Below are positions 32,790-45,400 of a DNA stretch of 64,000 nt, piece after piece. The stretch lies in contig CM049306.1 of NCBI GenBank assembly GCA_026874595.1, forward strand, positions 75,951,642-76,015,641, read 5' to 3'. Under the pieces are notes generated by a model, which saw only the letters and a program-made list of their open reading frames with translations, was not told the origin of the DNA and made no database searches. A program made the position numbers and the translations under genes. Position 1 is the first letter of the stretch; each line of letters begins with the position of its first letter. This stretch comes from Sipunculus nudus. Its lineage: Eukaryota; Annelida; Sipuncula; Golfingiida; Sipunculidae.

Positions 32790-33488
32790 AGTAATACACT
32801 AAGTAGGTAGATTTCTCAGGGTGTACAATGAATCGAAGTCTGTCAAACAGCATAACAGTAGCCGTAATATTTTCTGTGCATTCCTGATAATCACAGCCTT
32901 GAAGATAGCTATCACCAATTTAGCCCAACGATAAATTTACTTACTTATGAAGTTCAGGGTAAACCACTTTGCACAGTTTTGTAAATATCAGTGGTGCACA
33001 AGTTAGACCTTGAGGCACAGCTACAAACTTATATAGTTTTCCATTCCAGAAAAAAATCACGTATTTCTGATGTTCCTTCTGCAATCTTTACAGAATAATA
33101 TGCGTCTTTCAGATCAATGGTAGCCATGTAACAACGTTGCCTCATCATGCGAATAGCATGTGATACAGAATCCATTTTAAAATGGCGATATTTCACAAAT
33201 TTGTTGAGGCGGTTTAAATTCAAAATCATCCTGTATGAGATGCCATCACTCTTTCTCCGTAGGAAAACATTAGATATAAATTCTCCTTTTTCATGTGCAC
33301 ATATAGTTATGACTTTTTTTCTCTAACAATTTATGAATTTCCTTATCCATAGCAATTGTTTCGTTGCTATTAAATTGTATAGGTTTAGGCCAAGACTTTT
33401 GAACAGGTTCTGATTCAAAGTCAATTTTATAACCATGCACGATGCTCAGAATTTTTCTATCTGAAGTAAGGTTTTCCCATTCATTCAC
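32790..33488 (-). pseudogene. DIRS reverse transcriptase, broken
   Basis: The N-terminal piece is 33291-33488 and the palm piece 33029-33229 (LNLNRLNKFVKYRHFKMDS, ATIDLKDAYYSVKIA, the first catalytic Asp region). The catalytic box near 32897-32920 reads IGDSYLQG where Y(I/V)DD is expected, so one catalytic Asp appears to be Gly. It is followed by MLFDRLRFIVHPEKS, typical of this family. Confidence 0.8.
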
Positions 33489-33549
33489 AAAATGTGAAAG
33501 TCTGCCTCCGATAAAACAGTTTTTCTGTTTTATTTATGCAGGTAATTGT

Positions 33550-34413
33550 TCAAAGGAAAAGTTTTTCCTGAATAGAAATAAGCTGGCCTATCTTATCTGG
33601 AGAGGTGCATGAGGGGTTAATTAATGGTTCTCCCCCTACTTTTGGCTTCAAGTGTTTATGGGGGCTCTGCTGCCTCTGGTGTTTCTTGAACCAATGCTTG
33701 CTCTCGGCCCCCTGCCACCCGTTTTTTTTTACTTGAAACTGTCCTTTGCCACATTGGTGGCCTGTTTTACATCTTCCATGTCTTTCTGGAAAAACTCTCC
33801 AAATAGGACTTGAGAGGGATCTGTATTCGCCCCGAACAATCCTGCATATTTTCTGTTTCAGCGTAGGTTTAATGAAGTTTTTACGCTTCATGGACAGGGT
33901 CAATGAAGCATTGCCAAGCAATGCTATGGCATCCACTGCCTGTCTCAGTGGCTCTTTTTTCCCTGAGGAGATCAGAGTTTCATCTAAATTAGCCAGTATT
34001 CCAGAGGCTTTTATGATAGATTTCTGTATTTCATACAATTTTCCATCTCTAAGCTTCTGATCTCTCCTCATCTTACTCCAAATTTTTTCTGTTTACTTTG
34101 GGCACCACCATGGCCTCACAGTTTTTTTGGCCGTGAGTAAAGTTCAAATTTTTGTGGAGCAGGTCAGTAGACAGTGGCAGGGTGAAACGTTTGTTGATAA
34201 CTTTTGCCAGCTTATCCTTTATGTCAGGACCAACAGCTTCCTCTTCATTGAGCTCCTGCTCAATGGTATCAAGAATATCATCAGTGATACCAGGATTATC
34301 CATACTGCTATCCAGTAAGTTGGATATATCCTCTTCACCATCATCAGATTCGTTCTCAGAAAATTGGGATAATTCCTTTTAGGTGCTGAGGATGATGGTG
34401 GGCCGACAATCAC
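33550..34413 (-). pseudogene. DIRS gag-like protein, broken
   Basis: Three overlapping frames (34219-34413, 34073-34303, 33550-34071) join to a gag-like reading. It has an acidic N-terminal part, NCEAMVVPKVNRKNLE, a DAIALLGNASLTLSMKRKNF helix region and a Lys/Gln-rich C-terminal part. The word order matches DIRS ORF1 proteins; the last third is poorly conserved. Confidence 0.65.
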
Positions 34414-34689
34414 GACAGTGGCACGAGGCGGAGCACTGGGCTCTTACGAACCCATATGGGTACATGCCTGACCCGAGGAAGACATCGCATCACTCATTTT
34501 TTCCATATTAATGTTCAATGACTTCATTAAGTCCTAAATGTTCATATCACTCTGATCAACTTGAGGTACATTATCCTCTCGTGGAAACATATCACTATCC
34601 TCCATAACACTTGCACTGTGGGAGATGTGATACACAAAGTTAAGAGAGTAAGTAGTAACGCGTGTTGACTATAGCGAAGCTAGCTTCAC

Positions 34690-34762
34690 ACTGACCAGCA
34701 GCTGGACTTCATCATCTCATGTTACTCTGGAGTGACTGACTCATGTGAGGAAGAACTAGAAA
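34690..34762. repeat. DIRS right inverted terminal repeat
   Basis: Bases 34690-34726 match the left end inverted. Bases 34713-34762 match the internal complementary region inverted. Confidence 0.85.
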
Positions 34763-34784
34763 ATGTGTATTAAATTACTGCCTA

Positions 34785-35185
34785 TAGGGGAGGGGGCCCA
34801 TGCTGGCCCAGAGGCTATATGTTCTTCCCCTATGTTGTAAGTGAATAATGTCTTTTATTATATTCATGTATTACGTTGCCATAACAACGACCATGATTTT
34901 GCATAAATGTTACCTTACACGAACCATATCATGTGTGTCATGAGACTCATGACCCAGACAGCTGAATGCATATTTAAATAGACACATATATTGTACTTTG
35001 ATGTTGTTAATAACAATGCAGTGCAGGTTCTAAAATACTTATGGTTCCCTATAACGCTGTTACCATAGCAACGACGTCTATTATTCATCAATATTACCTT
35101 ATATGAACCAAATCTTGATTTTAATCATCTAGGAAGGTTTAAATACACATGATCATGTTTTTATGAAGTTTAGACAGAAATATAT
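34785..35185 (-). repeat. Inverted copies of the 26575-27900 repeat
   Basis: About two units in inverse orientation, with GGGCCCATGCTGGCCCAGAG, ACGTTGCCATAACAACG and ATTACCTTATATGAACCAAA words matching the complement of 26780-27090. Confidence 0.75.
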
Positions 35186-35189
35186 GTTT

Positions 35190-35845
35190 TTAGGTCAGCT
35201 GACTGAAAGTCATCTGAGCTATAGTGATCAGTCTTTGCCCGTCGTCCGTCCGTCTGTCTGTCCCTTTGTCCGTTTACCAGGCACAAATCGTAACCGCTGG
35301 ACCTGGAATCTTATAACTTGACATGCAGGGAGGTCCATGAAAAATATCCTCGGAAACCTGAAATGAGGTCTCGGTTACCCATATCCTCCGAGCTATGGGG
35401 CTCAGAATTATCCCCCCCCCCCCCCCCCACGCTACATAATAAGTATCTGAACAACTAATGCTTTGATCACCATGATTCTTTGCATGCATATATATCATGG
35501 TCTGTTTCATCAGTTCCTGCAGACTGGTGGCGCCACCTGGATGATTTTTCAAAATTTTACGCATTTTCTTAAAATTTCTATTTTTGAGACCTTTAAAGAT
35601 GCGGTCGTCTGTTAACAGGGTACAAATCGCAACCACTGCACCTCAAATCTTCTAACTTGACATCCAGAGAGGTCCAGGATAAATCTCCTTTGAAACCTGA
35701 ACTTAGGTCTCTGTTACCCATATCCTTTGAGCTTAAGTTGAATTGGTATACCACCTTCAAAATTTGGCATTCAGAAGACAAAATTCCTTTTGTAAATGTC
35801 TTCCTAGAAAGCTGAGCGTCATGACCCCTGGGTCACTTGTTTTCT
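35190..35845 (-). repeat. Dispersed element with both ends, one to two internal units
   Basis: Left end CAGCTGACTGAAAGTCATC (35201-35219); right end GAGCGTCATGACCCCTGGGT (35817 onward). Inside are the AACAGGGTACAAATCG, GAATCTTCTAACTTGACATC and TAGGTCTCTGTTACCC words, with a C tract (about 35411-35429) at the same homologous point as in other copies. It is the most compact copy with both ends and defines the family borders. Confidence 0.8.
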
Positions 35846-36015
35846 GAAATTCTTTGTTTTCGCTGATGCGTTGTCATGGAAACGGATGCAGGGCTCACAC
35901 CCACCACCAGTTCAATGGAATACATGCAGATTATGATGACTAATTATCCTGGCTATTAGGAGAACTAAGTGAAAATTGGTGTCGGGGAGGGTGGGTCTAC
36001 GTTGTACATAAGTGC

Positions 36016-36018
<3 letters not shown>

Positions 36019-36096
<78 letters not shown>
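36019..36096. repeat. (TC)n-(TA)n compound microsatellite
   Basis: About 44 bases of TC repeat followed directly by about 34 bases of TA repeat. Confidence 0.95.
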
Positions 36097-36098
<2 letters not shown>

Positions 36099-37670
36099 GT
36101 TATTTGTTTGATTATAACTGGATACTCAGTTAAACATTTACATAGATATTTAATGTATTTATAGTGTAATATACAGAGTTTTCAGCTTCTTGTACAGTAT
36201 TTGATGTAATATTTACCACCACATCTGCGTATGGGGGGGGGGGGGGGGGGATGCAGCTGCTCCCTGCCCCCAGGAGGCTACTGTACTATATGAATATATA
36301 ATGTGAATATATAATATGAACTCAGCTAATTGTTCATTACTTGATGTATTTTTTACTACCACTCTCAAGATTAACACAAGTTTGTTATTCATTATAGCCC
36401 CGTTTCACATCTCTGTAAATAGTGTAGTCTTATTGTGTAATTATATTAATTATACTTATTGTGTATATCAATCACATTCGAAAAATGGTGGTGGTTGTAT
36501 AAACATTTATTAATAAATTTACATTGAAATTAGAAGTAAGTGTGAGCTTTTTCTTTTTGTGGTCGATAGTGAGCGTAAATGGGAGACTGTATGCGTTAAC
36601 CCAACCCCAACTCTGTGCCGTCTCGTATAGACCATTATTTCTCAGCGGTGACCTCGTAAAAACCTGAAAATGTTTGTGAAATCATATAAAAAAGATGCAA
36701 TTTTGGCTTCCTTTTTCATTTTGGTGTCAAGATTAGAAACATTTAACTGCATAAAAGGACATGTATCTGCGTATTTATGAACTCATTGTTGTCACCTTAA
36801 CTTTTTCTTTAACAAGAATTACTATTGACTAAGACACCTGGAAAAATATAGAAAATATATAGAAATATAGGAATAAAGAAAAATGGTCGACCTATGCAAA
36901 CTGGCAATAAAATAGGGGAAATATCTCCAGTTGTTGGTCGCTTTCTTCATATAAGATGAATTTAAATCTGAAACAGTCGTTATGACGAGTTCAGTCTTTC
37001 AACCATACTCATGGCGAGTAGTAATCAAAGCAAACCAGGTACCGTATGAAAGCGGGGATGTTCGTTTGCAGGAATACGGTTACTAATGCAACATTAACCC
37101 TGGCTACCTAATTTAAACATATGTTTAAGCACAATTGATGAAACATAATTAGGAATTAGAAAAAAGGTACAGTTTTTATCAATTACAAAGACACAAAGAA
37201 AAAAATAGACATTGGTCCTTTCTGTCCCCATTGTACGTGTGCTTTGCATAGTGTGATGGAACGTATATTAGGTTAGGATTATTACTAGATTAAGAATCTG
37301 TAGTTTCAAGTAGTATATTAGGTGTTCAACTTAGACTTTAAAAGGAAATAAAATAAATGCTATGTTACCGTTCTCGTCCAATTAGTTTTAGGTTTGACAC
37401 TGAAAATGACCTTGAAACAGTTACTTGGACCATGATTTTGATGCGTTAGTTGTTACACTGTACAATTGCATTAAATCCAACCATTACAGATGTTTTAAAT
37501 TAAAATGGATTATTTTGTTAATTATACAAGCCCCCTTTTCCTAAATGCTGGATCCGCCCCTGCTATATTTGACAAATTTCCTTCAGTTAAGCAAGAACCA
37601 ATGGAGCAGTCTGTACATCGATTAGTTACAATATTTATTTGGGTGCTTGAAGGGCTTGTGTTGGCGATTT
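36097..37670. other. Intergenic, no supported gene
   Basis: AT-rich. A run of about 18 G lies near 36233-36250, and a CTGGATCCGCCCCTG word near 37550 resembles other CAGGGGCGG repeat ends. The open frames carry no recognisable domain. Confidence 0.5.
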
Positions 37671-38260
37671 GGCCTAGAACCTTCTAACATAAAATTCAGG
37701 TAGGTCCTAGGCAAGTGTCTTTGGAAGTAGGTTATGGTGACCTATATTCTGTGACGTATGGGCGGAAGAATGGTTTCATCACCCAGACAATTTGATGGGG
37801 CAAAAATTGTATCTATTAGGCCTAGAATCTTCTATCATATAACATCCAGGTTGGTCCTAGGCAAATATCTTTGGAAACATTAAATATGATCATTGTGACC
37901 TATATTCTGCAACAAGTAGGAAAAGATGTCACATGAATGTCAGATAGGCACAAATCGTGTCTGATAAAACCAGAAAATTCTAACACAAAAGCCAGTTAGG
38001 TTCTAGACACATCTCTTTCGAAACCTCAATTTAGGTCATGGTTCCCTGTATTCAGCAAATTAGGCAGAAAAACTGATTTTGATCAGCCAGACAGTCAGAT
38101 GGGACACAAATCATATCCATTAGGCCAAAAATATTTTAACATAACATTCAGCGAGGTCTCAGGCAAATGTTCTTGGAAACATGAAATTAGGTCACTGTGA
38201 CCTTTATTCTTCAAACCTGCAGGGGAAAAGGTTTCATATGAGCAACCTGAATGTTAGATT
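37670..38260 (+). repeat. ~147-bp tandem repeat, four diverged units
   Basis: Units start near 37674, 37820, 37970 and 38120 with CCTAGAATCTTCTAACATAA, CAGGTAGGTCCTAGGCAAAT and TTTGGAAAC words, then GTCA..GTGACCTATATTCTG. The unit resembles the GACCTAGAATCTTCTAACTT segment of the 4557-type element, so the two families may share ancestry. Confidence 0.75.
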
Positions 38261-38919
38261 GGCAAGAACTCTATGCATTAGGGCATATAATAAAACCCGG
38301 AAAAACTCGGAAATTCTCGGGAAAAATCAGAAATCAAATAAAACTTGAGAAAACTGCCTGAAAAACATAAAAACAAATGCGGAAGAGTAATTAAACTGAT
38401 TCATATAACAGATAATGATCGCTGTTTTTCATTGCTTAAAAATAATAAAACAACTTTTAACCGACCCTATTGCGTGTTGATCACCCTGTAAATTTCCTGC
38501 GTCAGCCATCTTTGAGTCATAGTTTGTCGGAAAATAAGTTGTCCCCTCGGAAATGAAGTAAATTTTACGTTAACACTTGGTTAAACTGTCACATTTTGAA
38601 ACAAAGCATACATATTTTTTAAAATAAATAATTAATACTTAGTAATTAGTATATGCCTAGAATCTTCTAAAGCAACATCCGTTAAACATTACGTTTAGAA
38701 ATATATCATTTAAATAAGAAATTAAAATTGCATAATGGTCAGGTTATAAAGATTAAAAACCCATATAATTAAAATGTAAAGGGAATATACTAGTATAAAT
38801 ACTTTTTTTTCAAAGAAACCATCCCTTTCGAAAGCTATATCTGAACGCATTTACGAAGAGCCCAGATGGCTGAAACAATTTATTATATGGTCCACACCTT
38901 TGAACATTAATTATCTTGT

Positions 38920-40960
38920 CTTACACTAATATCTCGAAAGAAATTATTCAGTTTCCGGATATGCCGCTAGTGGGCGCTGCACTCGAACCCCCCCCCCCCC
39001 CCATATCTTTTTTTTGGGCCATATTTCCAAAACTGTAAACCTCAATTACAGAAACTATAGCTTATTTTCTTCTCCAAAACCTAAGTAAGTAATCCGGTCT
39101 CAATCTTATATCACTTTTTCAGTATGTCTTTCTGTTTGTCATTTGTCCTCTCATTCGCCTGTTTTGCTAGTTTTTGTGCCTCACATGTATCATTTTACTG
39201 GCCACAATTTTAGAGGAATCCTTTTGAAAACTGGTACATCTAATGTATTACCCTAATATCTCGAAACAGATTTTTCATTTCCCGTAGATTGCAGCTAGGG
39301 GGCGCTGCAATTAAAACTTCCCAACATATTTTTTTGGCCATATTTCCAAAACTGTAAACCTCAATTTCATAAACTATAGCTTATTTTCTTCCTCTGAGTC
39401 TTTTTCATAACCTGGTTAAGTCTTCGGGTCTCAACCGTGTGTCACTAGTCTAGTCTGTCTGTCTGTCTGTTTGTCTGTCTCAACTTTTCTTACCACATTT
39501 TTACAGGGATCACTTTCAAACTTACACATTTGATATAAAACCATAAATCCCTGAAGCCATTGGTATTAGTCAAAATAGGTCAAAAGTCAAGGTTAAGGTA
39601 ATCGAAAAATGACGAAATTTTACATTCGTGATAACTTCGTTAATATTGGTCCTAATTTCACAAACTAAAGCTAAATTTCTTCTTCTGGATCTTCTCCATA
39701 AACTATTTTAGTCGACTGTCCTCAATCTTGTGTCACTTTGTCAGCATGTTTGTCTGTTTGTAAGTTGTCCTCAATTTCGCCAGCTTGCTGGTTCTTGCGT
39801 CTTACAAATGGCATTCTACAGGCTCAGTTTTGCAGGGATTAATATCTGGTACGTCTTATGTATTACACTTATATCTTAAAAGTGATTTTTCATTTTTGGG
39901 GATATGGCCGCTAGGGGGCGCTGCATTTGAACCACTACCACATATCAGTTTTGGCCATATCTCCACAACTAGAAACTATAGTTTATTTTCTTCCTCTGGT
40001 TCTTTTTCACAACCAAGTCAAGTCATCTGATCTCAGCTTAGTTTTAATTTGTTATTATGTCCGTCTGTTTGTCAGTATTCCTCCATTTCGACTTCTTGCT
40101 GGTTCTGGCATCCTACAATTAGCTATTACAGGCTACAGGTTTGCAGCAATCCTTTTGAAACTGAAACTTTATATGTCTTATAGTAATATCTCGAAATTGA
40201 TTTTTCATTTTCGGGATATGGCCGCTAGGGGGCGCTGCATTGGAACCACAACAACAATACTTTTTAGGCCATATCTACACAACTATAAATCTTAATTACA
40301 TAAACCGTGACTTATTTTCTTTATTCGGTTCTTCTTCATAACTTTGTCTAGTCGACTGGTCTCAACCGTGTCACTTTGTCAGTATGTCCGTCTGTTTGTC
40401 AGTAGTCCTCAATTTTGCCGGCATGCTGGTTAATGCATCTTGTAATTAGCAAACTACAGACCACATTTTTGCAGGAATCCTTTAAATACTGGTACATCTT
40501 ATGTTTTACACTAATATCTCGAATGGGATTATTCATTTTCGGGATATGGCCGCTAGGGGGTGCTACACCCGACCCTCTATAACATATCATTTTTTGGCCA
40601 TATCTCAGAAACTATAAACTTCAATTACATAAACTATAGCTTAACGTCTTCCCCGGGATCTTCTTTATAACCTGGTCAAGTTAACTGGTCTTAACCTTGT
40701 GTCACTTTGTCTGTATGTCTGTCTGTTTTTCAGTTGTCCTCGATTTCGCCTTCTTGCTGCCTCCTAGGTCTGACATATAGGATTCTACAGGCCACAGATT
40801 TGCAGGAATCAGTTTGTATCTTACACATAACATGTATTGCGACGAGTTCTGGGAGCTGTATGTGTATTCTTAATAAGGCCATTTTCATGGTCAAGGTCAT
40901 CAAAACACGTCAATATCTTATTTCCTTTATAACTTTGTCTAGTTTGGTCCCCTCTTCACA
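38920..40960 (+). repeat. ~325-bp tandem array around GGATATGGCCGCTAGGGGGC
   Basis: The landmark falls at about 38958, 39287, 39903, 40220 and 40543 (spacings 319-333, one double). Each unit also has TTTTTGGCCATATCTCC, CTATAGCTTATTTTCTTC, GTGTCACTTTGTCAGTATGT, GTCTGTTTGTCAGT and TTTTGCAGGAATCC. A C tract (38990-39002) interrupts the first unit. Open frames here shift between units and are not genes. Confidence 0.88.
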
Positions 40961-41084
40961 GACTGTGCTTCATTTTCTCCCTCTTCCTCATTTCTCATTC
41001 ATTTGAATGTTTCCACGTCATTTACGGCAAGCGCTCAACCTATGGTCGTCTAGTTTGGTATATCATTTGCAATATTGTATCCAG

Positions 41085-41310
41085 ATAAAGCGGATCTCAA
41101 ATAATTTTTCCTTCCCTGACCCTTCATACTTTTTTGCTAAATTTCGGTGAGCAAGGGCCGAATAGGTTTTAGACGCTAAAACGAAACTAGTATATACTTC
41201 ACCAGGGGACCTCTTAAATCCACCGCCTGGATGTACTCCATCCACCTACAAAATTTGGTGCTTTTATCTGATCTGTAACGATATGGTCCAAATTTGACGT
41301 TAAGCCACCT
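41085..41310 (+). repeat. Dispersed repeat pair, copy 1
   Basis: A GCGGATCTCA...TTTCCTTCCCT block continuing through CAAAATTTGGTGCTTTTAT, related to 42068-42310 (TGGATCTAAGGTGA, TTTCCTTCCCTAC, CAAACTTTGGTGCTAACA). The copies are diverged. Confidence 0.5.
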
Positions 41311-42067
41311 GACCAAAAGCAAATCTTGATTGTACACCCCTTCGCAAATGTAACTGCATTAAATTAACTACCCATGTAGTGTTCCAGAATGTGCCAGTAC
41401 AACTAATATATCGCATTGTATCATTTAGGCTTTAATAATATTACCCGTTTTTTTGTTAAAGCAGTTTATAGGATTTTATATCTATGTAATATTTCAATTA
41501 GTAGTGAATTTTGAAACAGGTGATGTATAAGTGGTTATTTGTCAACATATTTTCAAGAATGTGCTCGCACTCTTGTTACAATGCGACAATGATAGTTAAT
41601 AAAAAAAATCTGATTAAAAATCATTATGTTGGCCCAGAAGTTTACATTTCGAATTCACAACGATTTACAAAGATCATTTGCAATGAATTACTAGAACAAA
41701 TAAAAATATGAACGTTGGCTTGATCTTGATCGGAAATACGGTTTATCGGTCATATTTAGTTCAAACACCAGAAGCTGCTAAGGGCAACTATCCAATATTA
41801 TAAACATAAGTACTTTCCCCAAAAATATATAAAAAACTCAACAATAGTAAACAAGAAAAACATTTACGCATTTTTCCTTTTATATACTTGTTTTAATGTT
41901 TGAATGTAGCTTCCCCAGTCAAAATTTGAGAAAATGTATGTTCATGTGACGTAACCATTCTACATTTTTTTTGGTTCAGGTGTATAATACAACAATTTAA
42001 TGGTAATGATAGAAAGAAATCTTCTTTAGCTTTATTTTGGTACATACGTTACTATATTTCATTAAAC

Positions 42068-42308
42068 CGTAGTGGATCTAAGGTGATTTTCCTTCCCTAC
42101 CCCCGTTTATGGTCATGCGGAAAGAGGGTATTGGGATACCCAAGGCACAGATGGTTTTCAGACTCTGAAACTTTTCTCGTGAGAACTCAATGAGGGCACC
42201 CCCTCTGAAATCATCCGTTTTGGTGTACTCTACTCATATATACAAACTTTGGTGCTAACAAACTCTGAAATAAAATGCCCAAATCTCACTCTATGCCACT
42301 ATCAGGTC

Positions 42309-42310
<2 letters not shown>
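42068..42310 (+). repeat. Dispersed repeat pair, copy 2
   Basis: Related to 41085-41310 in the same orientation; it is followed directly by a long (TA)n tract. Confidence 0.5.

Positions 42311-42311
<1 letters not shown>

Positions 42312-42399
<88 letters not shown>
42312..42399. repeat. (TA)n microsatellite
   Basis: About 88 bases of alternating AT with one TGTG interruption near 42367-42370. Confidence 0.95.
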
Positions 42400-42402
<3 letters not shown>

Positions 42403-45400
42403 AAGACCCTTTTTTATTTGAATGTAGTATTTGATCTTCTAATATATCTTATTGATACATACGTAGCAGCAAAGAGAACTGTATAAACATTTTTTTTTCT
42501 TTGAGCCTTTACCCTTAGTAATGTAGAGAGTAGTATATTGTTATCCCATTTTCAATACATTTAGAATAGAGTTTGTATTAACGGTGCAAAAAAGGGCAAC
42601 CATTTTAAATGATTCAGCAAGAAAGCCCAAGTTTAAAATCATTCATATTATTATTGTTTCTAAAATAAAGGGTCAGCTATTTAATGTTGTTATTGTATTG
42701 AACATATTTATGTATAAATGTTGGAAGATGTCCTTATTAATCAGGATACAAAAAGAAAACATGAAAAACGCATGAAAGATAAAAAACATAAAATCTTTTT
42801 TGAATTTTCTGTTCAGTTAGCGCCTGGTAAGTTCACAACTTTACACTCTCATAGTTACTGATTCTGTAAAACACTTGTTTATTGAAACTTATTGTCTTTT
42901 GCTGGTTTTATGTGTTTGGCATTAGAAAAGCGTAAGGTTTAACAGCAGAGAATAATATAAAAAAGAATCTGACTGATTGGCCGTGAAATTAGATGCAACC
43001 GATGTGTTTCACAGTTTTAATAATCATAATTCACGCACAATTAAAAGTATTAACATTAACACAGCCAAATATAAAATGGAGAGAATACACATCACAAAAC
43101 CTTTGAGTTTTCCCTTATGATTTCTCATGCAAGAACAGGGCAACGTTTACATATTAATTTAGATAGCCTGTACCAAATGTTAATCCTCATCACTTCATAT
43201 ACCAGCATGCCATTTACGACTGACCCGTATAACAATTATCTTTTGATGTGTTCTTGCTCAAACGTTTTCGAGAGAATACTGTTTTTAAAATTAACCAAAT
43301 TGTTAAATAACAAGTGTTTTGGGGTTGTTATCAAATACTAATGTAATATTATCATATCTGATGAAATTTGTGGTGTGGTATCAAATGTAATTAGTTGTAT
43401 AATCACCTTCGCTGTTGATTATGGCTTTCATTCTTCATTTTAATTACTTTAAACTCCCACCAATTAACACGGGCCAAGCAAATCGAAGCTTATCGTCCGA
43501 TATTGTATGTGGGCTTATTGTAGAGATATGTTTTATTGGCTGTGACTGGCCTATTATGAAGGCAGAGAGAGCGAAATTCTGTGCAGGGTCTCTGAGGAAC
43601 TGATCAGTCTGAATACCGGCCCAGGGCCATCGGGGCCAGGCAGCTTGTCTCAACCACACTGTACCAAGGATGTATTTCAGCCTCCCCCGTGTAGGGAGGG
43701 TAGGCCACAAGGTTGAGGAACTTATTTCTGTATTCACATGTCCATCCACCAGTCTGAGGTTCCGTTCATCCTTCAATCCATCTATCCATCCATCCATCCA
43801 TCCATCAAGTTTTATTTAACGTAAAAGACAAAACAATAGCTTTGTGGAGCTAATGATAAGGGCCTAAGAGGCCGAATAATCCTTATTTTGGGGGAGGAAT
43901 TTTCCGGTCAGCCGCAGTGGAAACCAATTTTTCTCCCTGCCTGCGCATGCACTAAATCTTCAATAGGAATTTCTCAAAGAAATTTGGTTAGATTAATAGT
44001 TACAGATGAGAGATTTGCACCTGGTATACATTTTTACCTTGACTGAATTATCAAAGTCGTACTTAACATAGCCTGCTCCCTAATATTTGTCAGTTGCGGG
44101 CCGGGGGGAGGGGGAGGGCACTTCCAGCGATCGCTAGACTGATGCAGGACATCCAGAAATTCATATATAGATAAACAAATATAAAGCTGTACAAAAAACA
44201 TCATTGAATCCAATCGAAAACCCCTTCACATTAAAGCCCCAGTCTCTCATGCACAGTTTATATCCACGGTATGTAACGGTACTGTATGTCGGGGGCTTCT
44301 TTTGAGGCCCCCTTGCGAGTCCGAATTGATCAGCAAGTTTAAACTGTAGCCCCGTTTTCAGCACCGTGATTATCGGAAGTTACCGTGGAGAGGACCATGA
44401 ATGAGTAACTTTAGCTTTCAGGGGCGTCAGTATAGCGGGGGGGGGGGGGGGGGTTATATATTCACCCACCTTTTGGCAAGGGGGGATAGAGCGGATAGTC
44501 CTCGCAAAGAAAAAGCTATTAAAGCATAGAAAAGTCTGAGAACACCATGTTGTTAAGATTCATCATAACGATCGTACCGCTTGAAAGTTGGACCCTTGTG
44601 TGTGTGACAGCCCTATATTGATAGCTGTGCGAGATCGTTAAAAAGGTGTGCATGGATACAAATTTATATCCACAAGGGCAGCATATAATCCTCACAAGTA
44701 TTACCAGGTAATCTATTGTATTTTTATTCAAGATGTAGATAAATATGACATGCATGTATTTCCAAGGGACATCCGGAAACATAAATAATATTTCTCAATG
44801 AAATAATCACTTGCATTTACGTTATGGATGGAAAGAGAATTCCTTATTGCCTCCACCAGCAGTGTGTGCATGTGTTCATTCCCGTTCGCGTGTGTGTGTT
44901 TGTTGAACGCAAATTCATTAAATATTCAGGGCACCTCGAGAATGGGACATGAAGAACCGATTAAGTTTTGGTTTGGGTAATGCTCATGATCTGGATCCAT
45001 TAAGGACTTCCTGGAATATTTACAAATGTGCAGTTACACATGTCCGATTGGGAATATGGGCCAATAAGTAAATAATAAAAACACTCGCTGCAGAGTACCC
45101 TAAATTAAGGACCACCAACATGGCGGAAGCCTGCATTCTAGTTAGCTTAATTCATTACTGGTGTGATGTATCTACACAGAAGAAAAGGATCAGTTCTCTA
45201 TTGTGTTTTAAGGGTTTTTAATGTTTTTTATTGTGTTTTATTTTGCTCTGTTTCCTTTTTTCTTCATTTTTGTGTCGTTTTCGGCAATCGCCGAAGGCAG
45301 TGTACACGTTGGGGACCGGGTTCCCGGTAATATGTTAAAATTGTGTATTAAAGTATGCGTGATATGCTAATTAGTAGGTCCTCACTTCAACAGGAGGACT

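Larger units (their letters stand above)
31008..34762 (-). mobile_element. DIRS-type tyrosine-recombinase retrotransposon, decayed
   Basis: Minus-strand element of about 3.75 kb with, in order from its 5' side, gag (34413-33550), reverse transcriptase (33488-32790), RNase H (32640-32176) and tyrosine recombinase (32120-31444). Inverted end repeats of 37 bp lie at 31036-31072 and 34690-34726 and differ at one position. Between the recombinase and the 3' end, 31164-31205 is complementary to 31008-31044, and about 31240-31286 is complementary to 34713-34762. This is the internal complementary region expected of DIRS elements. Full elements are usually longer, and all frames are broken, so this copy is internally deleted and inactive. 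Confidence 0.88.

Noticed and set aside
33746-34382. Plus-strand frames opposite the DIRS gag
   Set aside because: They are antisense to the recognisable gag-like reading and have no domain of their own.
43444-43797. 117-codon minus-strand frame
   Set aside because: It starts in a (CCAT)n run and has no recognisable domain; there is no splice or promoter support.
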